Made by a program: the position numbers and the translations under genes | Notes under the pieces: model-generated | What the model was told of the DNA's origin: nothing | Seen by the model: the letters and a program-made list of their open reading frames with translations, nothing else | Database searches by the model: none | Shown: positions 52,497 to 60,786 of the stretch, in pieces | Position numbering within the stretch: the first letter of the stretch is position 1 | How the letters are laid out: each line of letters opens with the position of its first letter | NCBI RefSeq assembly: GCF_001424645.1 | Contig: NZ_LMQR01000001.1 | Coordinates: forward strand, 1,980,149-2,044,148 | Direction of reading: 5' to 3' | Source of the DNA: Frigoribacterium sp. Leaf415 | GTDB taxonomy: Bacteria; Actinomycetota; Actinomycetes; Actinomycetales; Microbacteriaceae | DNA length: 64,000 nt

Positions 52497-53813
52497 TCAG
52501 CCCGGGAGCCGAACCGGCAGGGGCTCAGGTCTGCGGCCGTAGCTGAGGCGGCGGAGCAACCACTCGGCGGGGCCGTCACGCCCGGCTCGCTCGAGGGCGA
52601 CCGCAACGACGACGGTCACGAGCCAGACGCCGACGGCGATCAGACTGACCCGGAGGGTGCCCGCCCCGACACCGAGCCCGAGGGCCCACGGGGCGAGCAG
52701 GGGGACGAACAACACCGACTGCAGGAGGTAGCAGGTCAGCGAGCGCCGACCCACGGCCGCCAGGGCCCGCACGACAGGGCCGGTCGCGACAGGGCCGGTG
52801 GTGACAGGGCCGGTCGCGACCGAGCCGGTCGCAGCCGAGGAGGCGCGGGTGCGGTTCGCGACGAACCAACCGACCGCGCCGAAGAAGCCCAGGGCGCCCG
52901 CGACGCCGCTGACCCCGTGCAGGATGCCCAGGAGGTAGAGCGCCCACCACGGCGGCTGCCAGACCTGGACGGCGGCGAGCACGAGGGGCACCGCGCCGAG
53001 CACGCCGACCGGGAGGCCGACGAGCGTCAGACGACGGAACAGGCCCAGGTTCTCGACGGGGTGCTCGAGCACCTGACGGCGGCCGAGCAGGGTGCCGATG
53101 ACGGCGAGCGGCACGAAGGTCGCCGCCACGACGGGGGCACCCATCACGAACGCGAGCAGGGCCACCACGCGCCAGAGCAGCGCCCCGAGGAACGTGCCCG
53201 GATCGAGGCCGGGCAGGCCGGCGTCCAGTGACCCCTGCGGCAGCCCGTCGAATCCGGCCGTGACGACGAAGACGACCGCGAGCGACCAGCCCAGCACCGT
53301 CAACGTCGTGTCCTGGGCCGCGAACAGCAGCGCGAGGACGATGCCGAGGCAGCCGTAGCTCAGCAGGATGTCGCCCTCGAACAGGAGGACGACGTGGGCG
53401 GCCCCGAGGACCGCCAACCAGAGGCTGCGACGCAGCAACAGGGATCGCGCCCTGCCGTACGGCACACCCCGTGCCGCCTGGCGCCGGATCATCACGGTGA
53501 AGCCGTACGCGAAGAGGATCGTGAACAGCGGGAACGCGCGGTTGTCCACGAGGAGGCCGACGAGCACGTCGACGACGCGGTCCCCCGCGGTGCCGTCGAC
53601 CGGCCGGGCCAACGGACCGAGGTCGCGGCCGCCGATGTAGTACACGCAGTTCGCGAGGGCGATGCCGAGCAGGGCCAGACCCCGGGCCAGGTCGGGGGCG
53701 AGCATGCGCTCCTCGGAGCGCGTCGGGCCGCTGTACGCGACAGCGCCAGGGGCCGGGTCGACGCGGAGCTCGGGCGGGGCGGGGGACGGCAGGGGTTCGG
53801 ACGCGGGGCTCAC
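52497..53813 (-). CDS. DUF418 polytopic membrane protein
   Basis: A 438-residue membrane protein with about ten hydrophobic helices. RMLAPDLARGLALLGIALAN near the start and RSLTCYLLQSVLFVPLL near the end are DUF418 marks (YeiB-like family, related to acyltransferase-3-like membrane proteins). A cytoplasmic or external loop at about residues 325-345 contains the repeat TGPV, encoded by four 15-bp tandem units. Transport of or modification of an unknown compound is possible, and nothing in the context settles it. Confidence 0.88.
   Translation of the reverse strand: MSPASEPLPSPAPPELRVDPAPGAVAYSGPTRSEERMLAPDLARGLALLGIALANCVYYIGGRDLGPLARPVDGTAGDRVVDVLVGLLVDNRAFPLFTILFAYGFTVMIRRQAARGVPYGRARSLLLRRSLWLAVLGAAHVVLLFEGDILLSYGCLGIVLALLFAAQDTTLTVLGWSLAVVFVVTAGFDGLPQGSLDAGLPGLDPGTFLGALLWRVVALLAFVMGAPVVAATFVPLAVIGTLLGRRQVLEHPVENLGLFRRLTLVGLPVGVLGAVPLVLAAVQVWQPPWWALYLLGILHGVSGVAGALGFFGAVGWFVANRTRASSAATGSVATGPVTTGPVATGPVVRALAAVGRRSLTCYLLQSVLFVPLLAPWALGLGVGAGTLRVSLIAVGVWLVTVVVAVALERAGRDGPAEWLLRRLSYGRRPEPLPVRLPG
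52773..52832. repeat. four 15-bp tandem repeats in a loop of the DUF418 gene
   Basis: Units of GACAGGGCCGGTCGC type start at 52773, 52788, 52803 and 52818, the last with changes. They encode repeated ATGPV/TTGPV in a loop between membrane helices, so copy number can change in frame. A decamer copy (52840) follows immediately. Confidence 0.85.
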
Positions 53814-53912
53814 CCTGTCCAGGGTGCCTCAGGGCGCCGGCCCGCGCCTCCTTCGCTCGGTGGACCGGGGAGCCTCGACCCGGGACGCGGCGGCCGCCGG
53901 GCGGGCACCGGG

Positions 53913-54344
53913 TCAGCGGAGGACGGAGCTGAGCAGCAGGCTCGTCTCGCTGTTGACGACGCCCTCGACGCTGCGGATGCGCGCCAGGACCCGGTCGAAC
54001 TCGCCGAGCGACGACGTGCGCAGCTCGGCGACGAGGTCCCAGCCGCCGTTCGTCGTGTGGAGCGACGCCACCTCGGGGAAGCCCCGCAGCTGCCGGATGA
54101 CGTGGTCGGTCGACCGTCCCTCGATCTCGATGAAGCCGATGGCGCGGATCAGGTCGGGGTCGTCGGCCTCGCGCACCCGCACGGTGTAGCCGAGCACCGT
54201 GCCCGTCGCCTCGAGCCGGTCGAGCCGCGAGGTGATCGTCGCCCGCGTCACGCCCAACCGCCGTGCGAGGCTCGCCGCCGACTCGCGCGCGTCGACCCGC
54301 AGGGCGGCCAGGAGGCGCCGGTCCAGTTCGTCGAGATCCGCCAT
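53913..54344 (-). CDS. Lrp/AsnC-family regulator
   Basis: A 143-residue regulator. The N-terminal helix-turn-helix is LLAALRVDARESAASLARRL then GVTRATITSRLDRLEATGTV, and the C-terminal part is the ligand-sensing RAM domain with VASLHTTNGGWDLVAEL. It is divergent from ornithine cyclodeaminase and a CtlX-like hydrolase, so the effector is probably an amino acid of the arginine/ornithine pathway. A 26-bp symmetric site lies between the two starts. Confidence 0.93.
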   Translation of the reverse strand: MADLDELDRRLLAALRVDARESAASLARRLGVTRATITSRLDRLEATGTVLGYTVRVREADDPDLIRAIGFIEIEGRSTDHVIRQLRGFPEVASLHTTNGGWDLVAELRTSSLGEFDRVLARIRSVEGVVNSETSLLLSSVLR

Positions 54345-54381
54345 GACCCGAAAAGTACAGCAAGACTGCGCAGACCGGGTG

Positions 54382-54407
54382 ATCGAGCGTGCGAAATGGC
54401 GCTCGAT
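54382..54407. promoter_or_regulatory. inverted repeat between the Lrp and ornithine cyclodeaminase genes
   Basis: ATCGAGCG (54382-54389) and CGCTCGAT (54400-54407) are exact complements with a 10-bp spacer that is relatively A-rich. Symmetric arms one to two turns apart with a soft centre suit an Lrp-type dimer. The site is in the 149-bp divergent promoter region. Confidence 0.6.
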
Positions 54408-54493
54408 GGTGATTGTGGCTGCACATCGCCCAGTCCTAACGTGGTGCCACCCGGACGCGACGACCGAGCCGGGCCGAGCAGGAGGAGGTCGCC

Positions 54494-55525
54494 GTGGTGC
54501 GCTTCGTGGACGTGCAGAACATGATCCGATGGGTCACCGACCGTGGCGTCGGCCCGATCACCAGCGGCATGGTGACCGCCCTCGAGCGCGACTTCGCCCG
54601 GTGGCCCGCCTTCGACAAGTCGCCCCGCGTCGCCTCGCACAGCCCCATCGGCGTCATCGAGCTGATGCCCGCCAGCGACAGCGAGACCTACGGCTTCAAG
54701 TACGTGAACGGCCACCCGTCGAACCCCGGCCGCGGCTACCAGACCGTCACCGCGTTCGGCGTGCTCGCCGACGTCGACACGGGCTACCCGACCTTCCTCG
54801 CCGAGATGACGATCCTCACGGCGCTCCGCACCGCTGCCACGAGCGCCATGGCCGCCAAGCGCCTCGCCCGGGCCGACTCGCGCGTGCTCGCCCTGATCGG
54901 TGCCGGCTCGCAGGCCGAGTTCCAGGCCCTGGCGATGCGCGCCTCCCTGGGACTCGAGACGGTCCGCGTCTTCGACGTCGACCCCCGCGCCACCGCGAAG
55001 TTCGTCCGCAACCTCGAGCCGCTCGGGTTCGACATCACGGTGTGCGCGAGCCCCGGCGAGGCGGCCGACGGCGCCGACGTGATCACGACCTGCACGGCCG
55101 ACAAGCAGAACGCGGTCGTGCTGCCCGACGAGGCCGTCCGCCCCGGCGTCCACGTCAACGCGATCGGCGGCGACTGCCCAGGCAAGACCGAGCTCGACCC
55201 CGCGACGCTCCGCCGGGCCGACGTCTTCGTGGAGTACCCCGAGCAGACGCGCGTCGAGGGCGAGATCCAGCACCAGCCCGCCGACTTCGCCGTGACCGAG
55301 CTGTGGCAGGTCGTCGCCGGGCAGCGCCCCGGGCGGACGAGCGACGAGCAGATCACGATCTTCGACTCGGTCGGCTTCGCCATCGAGGACGTCTGCGCCC
55401 TCAAGTACCTGCGCGAGGATGTCGTGGGCACGGACTACGCCGTCGAGATCGACCTCGTCGCCGATCCCGACGACCCGAAGGACCTGTTCGGCCTCGTCGC
55501 CGCCCGTCGGCCCGTCGGCGTCTGA
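54494..55525 (+). CDS. ornithine cyclodeaminase
   Basis: A 343-residue NAD-dependent enzyme that converts ornithine to proline and ammonia. The NAD loop is VLALIGAGSQAEFQALAMRA, and the preceding FKYVNGHPSNPGRGYQTV block and the catalytic Asp in NAIGGDCPGKTEL are those of true ornithine cyclodeaminases rather than mu-crystallin-like imine reductases. The start is GTG at 54494 with AGGAGGAGG just upstream. Next to an Lrp regulator and a CtlX-like hydrolase, it completes citrulline/ornithine breakdown to proline. Confidence 0.93.
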   Translation: MVRFVDVQNMIRWVTDRGVGPITSGMVTALERDFARWPAFDKSPRVASHSPIGVIELMPASDSETYGFKYVNGHPSNPGRGYQTVTAFGVLADVDTGYPTFLAEMTILTALRTAATSAMAAKRLARADSRVLALIGAGSQAEFQALAMRASLGLETVRVFDVDPRATAKFVRNLEPLGFDITVCASPGEAADGADVITTCTADKQNAVVLPDEAVRPGVHVNAIGGDCPGKTELDPATLRRADVFVEYPEQTRVEGEIQHQPADFAVTELWQVVAGQRPGRTSDEQITIFDSVGFAIEDVCALKYLREDVVGTDYAVEIDLVADPDDPKDLFGLVAARRPVGV

Positions 55526-55578
55526 GTCGTCGGCCGACCCGGACCGGCACCCGCCGCACGAACCGCGCCGAGACCGTC

Positions 55579-56652
55579 GTGACGACCCTCGCTCCCCCGC
55601 CCCGCGCCTCCTCGTCCCCCTCGACCGTCGTGGCAACGACGGCGCCCCCCGCACTCCGCGCCTCCTCGCGCACCCGAAGCGCTCACGAGGAGGCGCGGAC
55701 GACCGTCCAGTCCCCCGCCGCGGTCGTCATGGTGCGGCCGCACCACTTCACGCCGAACCCGCAGACCGCGGCCGACAACGCGTTCCAGACCGACCCGGCC
55801 GACGTCGACGCGACCCGGGTCGAGCTCGCGGCGCGCGCGTTCGACGAGGTGACCCGGGCGGCCGAGGCACTGCGCGCGGCGGGCGTCACGGTGCACCTCG
55901 TCGACGACGAGCGGACCGACCGGCCCGACGGGGTGTTCCCGAACAACTGGTTCTCGACGCACGCCGACGGCCGGGTGGTGCTGTACCCGATGCACTCGCC
56001 GAACCGCCGCAGCGAGCGACGCACGGACGTCGTCGGCCTGCTGCGCGAGCGGTACCTCGTGACCGAGGTGCTCGACCACTCGCCGCTCGAACGGCGCGGG
56101 ATCGTCGTCGAGGGCACCGGTGCGCTCGTCCTCGACCACGTCGAGCGCGTCGCCTACGTCGCGCTCTCGCACCGCGCCGACCGGGCGGCCGTCGCCCGCG
56201 TCTGCTCCGACCTCGGCCACGAGCCCCTGACCTTCACCGCGACCGACGCGACGGGCGTGCCGATCTACCACACGAACGTCATGATGAGCGTGGCGTCGCG
56301 GTTCGCCCTGGTCGGCCTCGAGTCGATCGAGTCGACGAGCGAACGGAGGCGCGTGGCCGAGCGCCTGTCGGCCTCCGGACGCGAGGTGGTCGCCCTGACC
56401 CGCGCCCAGCTCGGCGAGTTCGCCGGCAACGCGCTCGAACTGCAGGGGGCGGACGGGCCCGTGCTGGCGATCTCGGCACGCGGCTGGGCGTCCTTGACGC
56501 CGACGCAGCGCCGGACGATCTCGCGGCACGCCCGACCCCTGCCGCTGGAGGTGCCCACGATCGAGCTGGCCGGCGGGTCGGTGCGCTGCATGCTGGCCGG
56601 GGTGCACCTGCCGCGGCTGCCGCCGCCTCTGGCGCCGTTGCCGCCTGGATGA
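55579..56652 (+). CDS. CtlX-like guanidino/ureido hydrolase (arginine-deiminase fold)
   Basis: A protein of about 357 residues with the pentein fold. Motifs: VMVRPHHFTPNPQTAADNAF, FPNNWFSTHADG, the catalytic His in IYHTNVMMS and the catalytic Cys in GGSVRCMLAGVHLPR. This pattern fits the citrulline-utilisation hydrolase CtlX (citrulline to ornithine), and the neighbour ornithine cyclodeaminase supports that; dimethylargininase or arginine deiminase activity remains possible. The start is uncertain: GTG at 55579 gives a 45-residue Thr/Ala/Pro-rich leader holding three decamer copies, and a later GTG may be used. The stop is inside an 11-bp tandem repeat. Confidence 0.85.
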   Translation: MTTLAPPPRASSSPSTVVATTAPPALRASSRTRSAHEEARTTVQSPAAVVMVRPHHFTPNPQTAADNAFQTDPADVDATRVELAARAFDEVTRAAEALRAAGVTVHLVDDERTDRPDGVFPNNWFSTHADGRVVLYPMHSPNRRSERRTDVVGLLRERYLVTEVLDHSPLERRGIVVEGTGALVLDHVERVAYVALSHRADRAAVARVCSDLGHEPLTFTATDATGVPIYHTNVMMSVASRFALVGLESIESTSERRRVAERLSASGREVVALTRAQLGEFAGNALELQGADGPVLAISARGWASLTPTQRRTISRHARPLPLEVPTIELAGGSVRCMLAGVHLPRLPPPLAPLPPG

Positions 56653-56669
56653 CGCCTTGATGACGCCTT
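56648..56669. repeat. two 11-bp tandem repeats over the stop codon of the CtlX-like gene
   Basis: GATGACGCCTT occurs twice in tandem, followed by a degenerate third unit (GCTGACG). Each copy carries TGA. The first TGA is the gene's stop codon. Confidence 0.75.
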
Positions 56670-56848
56670 GCTGACGGGGGTGCGAGCCTTGCACGCACTG
56701 CAGCTTCTCAGCACTGTCACGGTCGCTTGAGGGCACGCCCCCAGCGGACCCCCACGTACCGTCTTCTCAGGAGCCTTCTCCGCTGTTCGGCCGATCGCGC
56801 CGCGCAGCCCGACCCGCCTCAGCAGCCCGACCCACCCGGAGCATCCCC

Positions 56849-57889
56849 GTGGACGTCTCACTGACCACCTGGCTCATCACGATCGCCGTCACCGTCGCGT
56901 TCTTCGTGTTCGAGTTCTTCACCCATGTGCGCAAGCCGCACGAGCCCACGATCGGCGAGTCCGCCCGCTGGTCGGCGTTCTACATCGGTCTCGCGCTGCT
57001 CTTCGGCGTCGGCATCGGATTCGTCAGCGGCTGGGGCTTCGGTGGCGAGTACTTCGCCGGCTACCTCACCGAGAAGGCGCTCTCGATCGACAACCTGTTC
57101 GTCTTCCTGCTGATCATGACCGGGTTCGCCGTGCCGCGCATGTACCAGCAGAAGGTGCTGATGATCGGCATCGTCATCGCGCTGATCATGCGCGCCGGCT
57201 TCATCGCCGCCGGCGCCGCCCTGATCGAGAACTTCTCGTGGGTCTTCTACCTCTTCGGCGCCCTGCTCTTCGTGCTGGCCTACCAGCAGATCAAGGGCGA
57301 CCACGGCGGCAACGCGGCCGACAACGCCTTCGTCAAGATCGCCCGCCGCGTGCTGCCCGTCGACGACGAGTTCCACGAGGACAAGTTCACGGTCAAGAAG
57401 GGCGGCAAGCGCTTCGTCACGCCGCTGCTGCTCTGCGTCATCGCGATCGGCTTCGTCGACCTGGTGTTCGCCCTCGACTCGATCCCCGCGATCTACGGGC
57501 TCACCAACGAGGCGTACATCGTCTTCACCGCCAACGCCTTCGCCCTGATGGGTCTGCGCCAGCTGTACTTCCTGATCGGTGGACTGCTCGAGCGTCTCGT
57601 CTACCTGTCGCAGGGTCTCGCGATCATCCTCGCGTTCATCGGCGTGAAGCTCGTCTTCCACGCCCTGCACGTCAACGAGGTGCCGTTCATCAACGGCGGC
57701 GAACCGCTGCTCTGGGTGCCCGAGATCCCGATCTGGTTCTCGCTGCTCTTCATCGGCGCCACCATCACGGTCGCCACGGTCGCCAGCCTCGCCAAGACCC
57801 GCGGCGACGCCGAGAAGGCCAAGCGCGACCAGATCGACGGCGAGAAGGTCACGGTCGCCAAGGACTCGGACGACCCGACGCGCCACTAG
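56849..57889 (+). CDS. TerC/Alx-family membrane protein
   Basis: A 346-residue membrane protein with about nine helices. TEKALSIDNLFVFLLIM and GFVDLVFALDSIPAIYGLTN are the two Asp-containing TerC signatures; the loop between helices 5 and 6 (DDEFHEDKFTVKKGGKR) is typical. Members export manganese or other metal ions, or help metallate exported proteins. The start is GTG at 56849 with CGGAG upstream. Its 196-bp leader contains small hairpins, but I do not recognise a yybP-ykoY riboswitch. A family A hairpin follows the stop. Confidence 0.92.
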   Translation: MDVSLTTWLITIAVTVAFFVFEFFTHVRKPHEPTIGESARWSAFYIGLALLFGVGIGFVSGWGFGGEYFAGYLTEKALSIDNLFVFLLIMTGFAVPRMYQQKVLMIGIVIALIMRAGFIAAGAALIENFSWVFYLFGALLFVLAYQQIKGDHGGNAADNAFVKIARRVLPVDDEFHEDKFTVKKGGKRFVTPLLLCVIAIGFVDLVFALDSIPAIYGLTNEAYIVFTANAFALMGLRQLYFLIGGLLERLVYLSQGLAIILAFIGVKLVFHALHVNEVPFINGGEPLLWVPEIPIWFSLLFIGATITVATVASLAKTRGDAEKAKRDQIDGEKVTVAKDSDDPTRH

Positions 57890-57904
57890 GCCCCGGCTCG
57901 CACA

Positions 57905-57964
57905 GCACCGCGTGTCGTGCACAGCACCTCGACTGGTCGGGGTGCCGTGCACGACACGCGGTGT
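57905..57964. terminator. long hairpin between convergent terC-like and lldD-like genes (family A)
   Basis: The left arm GCACCGCGTGTCGTGCAC-AGCACC pairs with the right arm GGTGCC-GTGCACGACACGCGGTGT over 24 bp with two mismatches and a 12-nt loop. It shares its arm sequence with the hairpin at 27348-27407. Confidence 0.85.
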
Positions 57965-57970
57965 CGTGTG

Positions 57971-59209
57971 TCACCCGCGAGCGCGCGGCACCAGGCGCTC
58001 GAGCTGGGTGACGTGCCGGGGCTCGAGTTCGTCGAGCGAGTTGACCCCGAGCAGGCGCATCGTGCGGGCGATCTCGACCGACAGGATCTCGATCGCCCGG
58101 TCGACGCCCTCGCGTCCGCCGGCCATCAGCCCGTACAGGTAGGCCCGGCCGATCAGGGTGAACCGGGCCCCGAGAGCGACCGCGGCGACGATGTCGGCAC
58201 CCGACATGATGCCCGTGTCGAGATGGACCTCGGTGTCGCCGCCTACCTCGCGGACGACGTCGGGCAACAGGTGGAACGGGATCGGCGCCCGGTCCAGCTG
58301 GCGCCCGCCGTGGTTCGACAGGATGAGCGCGTCGACGCCGAGGTCGGTGACGCGGCGGGCGTCGTCGACGGTCTGGACGCCCTTGACGACGAGCTTGCCC
58401 GGCCACTGCGACTTGATCCAGGCCAGGTCGTCGTAGGTGACCGTCGGGTCGAACATCGTGTTGAGCAACTCGGCGACGGTGCCCGACCAGCGGTCGAGCG
58501 AGGCGAACGCCAACGGCTCGGTCGTGAGGAAGTCCACCCACCACCACGGTCGAGGCAAGGCGTCGATGATCGTCTTCGGCGTCAGCGAGGGCGGGATCGT
58601 CATGCCGTTGCGCGAATCCCGGAGGCGCGCGCCCGCGACCGGGACGTCCACCGTCACCAGCAGGGTGTCGAACCCGGCCTTCGCCGCCCGGTCGACCAGC
58701 GCCATCGACCGGTCGCGGTCCTTCCACATGTACAGCTGGAACCAGTTCCGGCCCCCGGGCGCGGCGGCCGCGACGTCCTCGACGCTCGCCGTGCCCATCG
58801 TCGACAGGCTGAACGGGATGCCCGCCGCGGCGGCCGCGGCAGCACCCGCTTTCTCGCCCTCGGTCTGCATCATGCGGGTGAAGCCGGTCGGGGCGATCCC
58901 GAACGGCTGCTCGACCCGCTTCCCGAGCACGTCCCACCCGGTGTCCACCGTCGCGACGTCGTGCAGGATGGCCGGGTTGAACTGCACGTCGCGGAACGCC
59001 TGCCGCGCGCGTCGCAACGAGATCTCGGCCTCGGCGCTGCCGTCGGTGTAGTCGAACGCCGCCGTGGGCGTGCGCCGCTTCGCGATGCGCCGCAGGTCTT
59101 CGATGGTCAGCGCTTCGCGCAGCCTCTTCGCCTTGAGGTCGAACGTGGGCTTCTTGAACTGCATGAGCGGCGCGAGGTCGTGGAACTTCGGCAGGCGGCG
59201 GTCGACCAT
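57971..59209 (-). CDS. lldD: FMN-dependent alpha-hydroxy-acid dehydrogenase (L-lactate dehydrogenase LldD-like)
   Basis: A 412-residue flavoenzyme. FMN and active-site marks: [18 protein letters not shown], the catalytic His in [16 protein letters not shown] and the C-terminal [20 protein letters not shown]. This is the (S)-2-hydroxy-acid oxidase/dehydrogenase family; by sequence style it resembles quinone-linked L-lactate dehydrogenases. The ATG at 59207-59209 is preceded by AAGGACCTCC. It lies 35 bp after rhaB on the same strand. Rhamnose breakdown by the aldolase-dehydrogenase fusion yields L-lactate, which this enzyme could oxidise to pyruvate, so its place in the operon makes sense. Confidence 0.9.
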   Translation of the reverse strand: MVDRRLPKFHDLAPLMQFKKPTFDLKAKRLREALTIEDLRRIAKRRTPTAAFDYTDGSAEAEISLRRARQAFRDVQFNPAILHDVATVDTGWDVLGKRVEQPFGIAPTGFTRMMQTEGEKAGAAAAAAAGIPFSLSTMGTASVEDVAAAAPGGRNWFQLYMWKDRDRSMALVDRAAKAGFDTLLVTVDVPVAGARLRDSRNGMTIPPSLTPKTIIDALPRPWWWVDFLTTEPLAFASLDRWSGTVAELLNTMFDPTVTYDDLAWIKSQWPGKLVVKGVQTVDDARRVTDLGVDALILSNHGGRQLDRAPIPFHLLPDVVREVGGDTEVHLDTGIMSGADIVAAVALGARFTLIGRAYLYGLMAGGREGVDRAIEILSVEIARTMRLLGVNSLDELEPRHVTQLERLVPRARG

Positions 59210-59244
59210 GGGAGGTCCTTCCGGGTCGGTGGAGAGGGATGAGA

Positions 59245-60786
59245 TCAGGAGGTGCGGGCGGCGGCCGAGGACGCTCCCGACCGCGGGCGGTACGTCACGG
59301 GGGCGGACGACGCGGCGACGAGCGCGCGGAGCGACTCGAGGGAGGACGAGCGGTCGACGAGACCGGCGGCCCGCGCCTGGACGAGCACGTTGCCGAGGGC
59401 GGTCGCCTCGACGGGACCGGCGAGCACGGTGCAGCCGGTGCGGTCGGCGGTCAGCTGGCAGAGCAGCTCGTTCTGCGACCCGCCCCCGACGACGTGCACG
59501 GTGCGGACCCTTCGGCCCGAAAGGCGCTCGGCGTCGCGGAGGGTCGAGGCGTAGGCCGCCGCGAGCGACTCGAGGATGCTCCGCACCGTCTCGGCCCGGC
59601 CGCGCGGGGGCGCGACGTCGTGCTCGACGCTCCACGCCTCGATGCGTGCGGGCATGTCACCGGGCGGCGTGAAGCGGGTGTCGGTGGCGTCGAAGACCGG
59701 CACGGGCCGGGTGACGGCGGCCGCCTCGGCGAGGAGGGCGGCGAGGTCGCTGCTGCGCTCGGCGTCCGAGGTCCCCGAGCGGCTCCAGGCCCGCATCGAC
59801 TCGCTGAGCAGCCAGAGACCCGAGACGTTCTTGAGGAACCGCACGCGGCCGTCGACGCCGCCCTCGTTCGTGAAGCCGGCAGCCCGCACCTCGTCGCCGA
59901 GGAGGGGCGTCGGCAGTTCGAGACCGACGAGCGACCACGTGCCGCTCGAGACGTAGGCGGCGTCGTCGCCCGCGAGCGGCACGGCGACCACGGCCGAGGC
60001 GGTGTCGTGCGAGCCGACGGCCGTGACCCCGAGGGAGGTCGGCGCCCCGATCGCCCCGGCGACCGAGGGCAGCAACGCCCCGAGTGAGGCGCCCGGGTCG
60101 ACGAGGGGTGCGAACAGGTCGGTCGCGAGGCCGAGACGACCGAGCAGCTCGACGTCCCACTCCCCCGTCACGGGCGAGAGCAGTCCCGTCGTCGACGCGT
60201 TCGTGCGCTCGGTGACGGCGGTGCCGGTGAGCCACCACGAGACGAGGTCGGGCACGAGCAGGGCCCGGTCGGCGGGCTCGAGCACCCCGGCGGCGCGGTC
60301 GGCCGCGAGCTGGAAGACCGTGTTGAACGGCAGGTGCTGCAGGCCCGTGCGGGCGAAGAGATCGGCGGGCGGCACGACGGCGTGCACGGCCTCCACGCCG
60401 GCCGCCGACCGCTCGTCCCGGTAGTGGTACGGCGCGCCGAGCAGGCGTCCGTCGCGGAGCAGGCCGTAGTCGACGGCCCACGAGTCGACGCCGACCGAGG
60501 CCGTACCGGGCTCGTCGCGGAGTGCCTGCGCGAGCCCCGCGGTGACCGACCGCCAGAGCCCCGTGACGTCCCAGTGCAGACCGACCCGGCCCGCGCCTCC
60601 GGCACCCGTGCCCTGCTCGACGGGCCGTCCCTCGGGCAGCGTCACCGGCTCGTTCGCGAAGCGGGCGACGTGCTGCAGCCGGACGCCGGCGCGGTCGACG
60701 TGGCCGAGCACGACGCGCCCGCTCGTCGCGCCGAGGTCGACCGCGGCGACGACGCCACCCGACCTGCTCGAGCCGGCCTCGCTCAT
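59245..60786 (-). CDS. rhaB: rhamnulokinase
   Basis: A 513-residue FGGY-family kinase that phosphorylates L-rhamnulose. The N-terminal phosphate-1 loop is [44 protein letters not shown] (catalytic Asp) and [14 protein letters not shown] follow, matching rhamnulokinases. Its start overlaps the stop of the aldolase-dehydrogenase gene by 4 bp. The N-terminal part has a Gly/Ala-rich insert around residue 60 ([11 protein letters not shown]) that contains a decamer copy (60590) and is unlikely to be part of the core fold. Confidence 0.95.
   Translation of the reverse strand: MSEAGSSRSGGVVAAVDLGATSGRVVLGHVDRAGVRLQHVARFANEPVTLPEGRPVEQGTGAGGAGRVGLHWDVTGLWRSVTAGLAQALRDEPGTASVGVDSWAVDYGLLRDGRLLGAPYHYRDERSAAGVEAVHAVVPPADLFARTGLQHLPFNTVFQLAADRAAGVLEPADRALLVPDLVSWWLTGTAVTERTNASTTGLLSPVTGEWDVELLGRLGLATDLFAPLVDPGASLGALLPSVAGAIGAPTSLGVTAVGSHDTASAVVAVPLAGDDAAYVSSGTWSLVGLELPTPLLGDEVRAAGFTNEGGVDGRVRFLKNVSGLWLLSESMRAWSRSGTSDAERSSDLAALLAEAAAVTRPVPVFDATDTRFTPPGDMPARIEAWSVEHDVAPPRGRAETVRSILESLAAAYASTLRDAERLSGRRVRTVHVVGGGSQNELLCQLTADRTGCTVLAGPVEATALGNVLVQARAAGLVDRSSSLESLRALVAASSAPVTYRPRSGASSAAARTS

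Noticed and set aside
56653..56848. Possible yybP-ykoY manganese riboswitch before the TerC gene
   Set aside because: TerC genes are often controlled this way, but I cannot find the conserved core of that aptamer in this leader; only generic GC hairpins are present. A covariance search would settle it.
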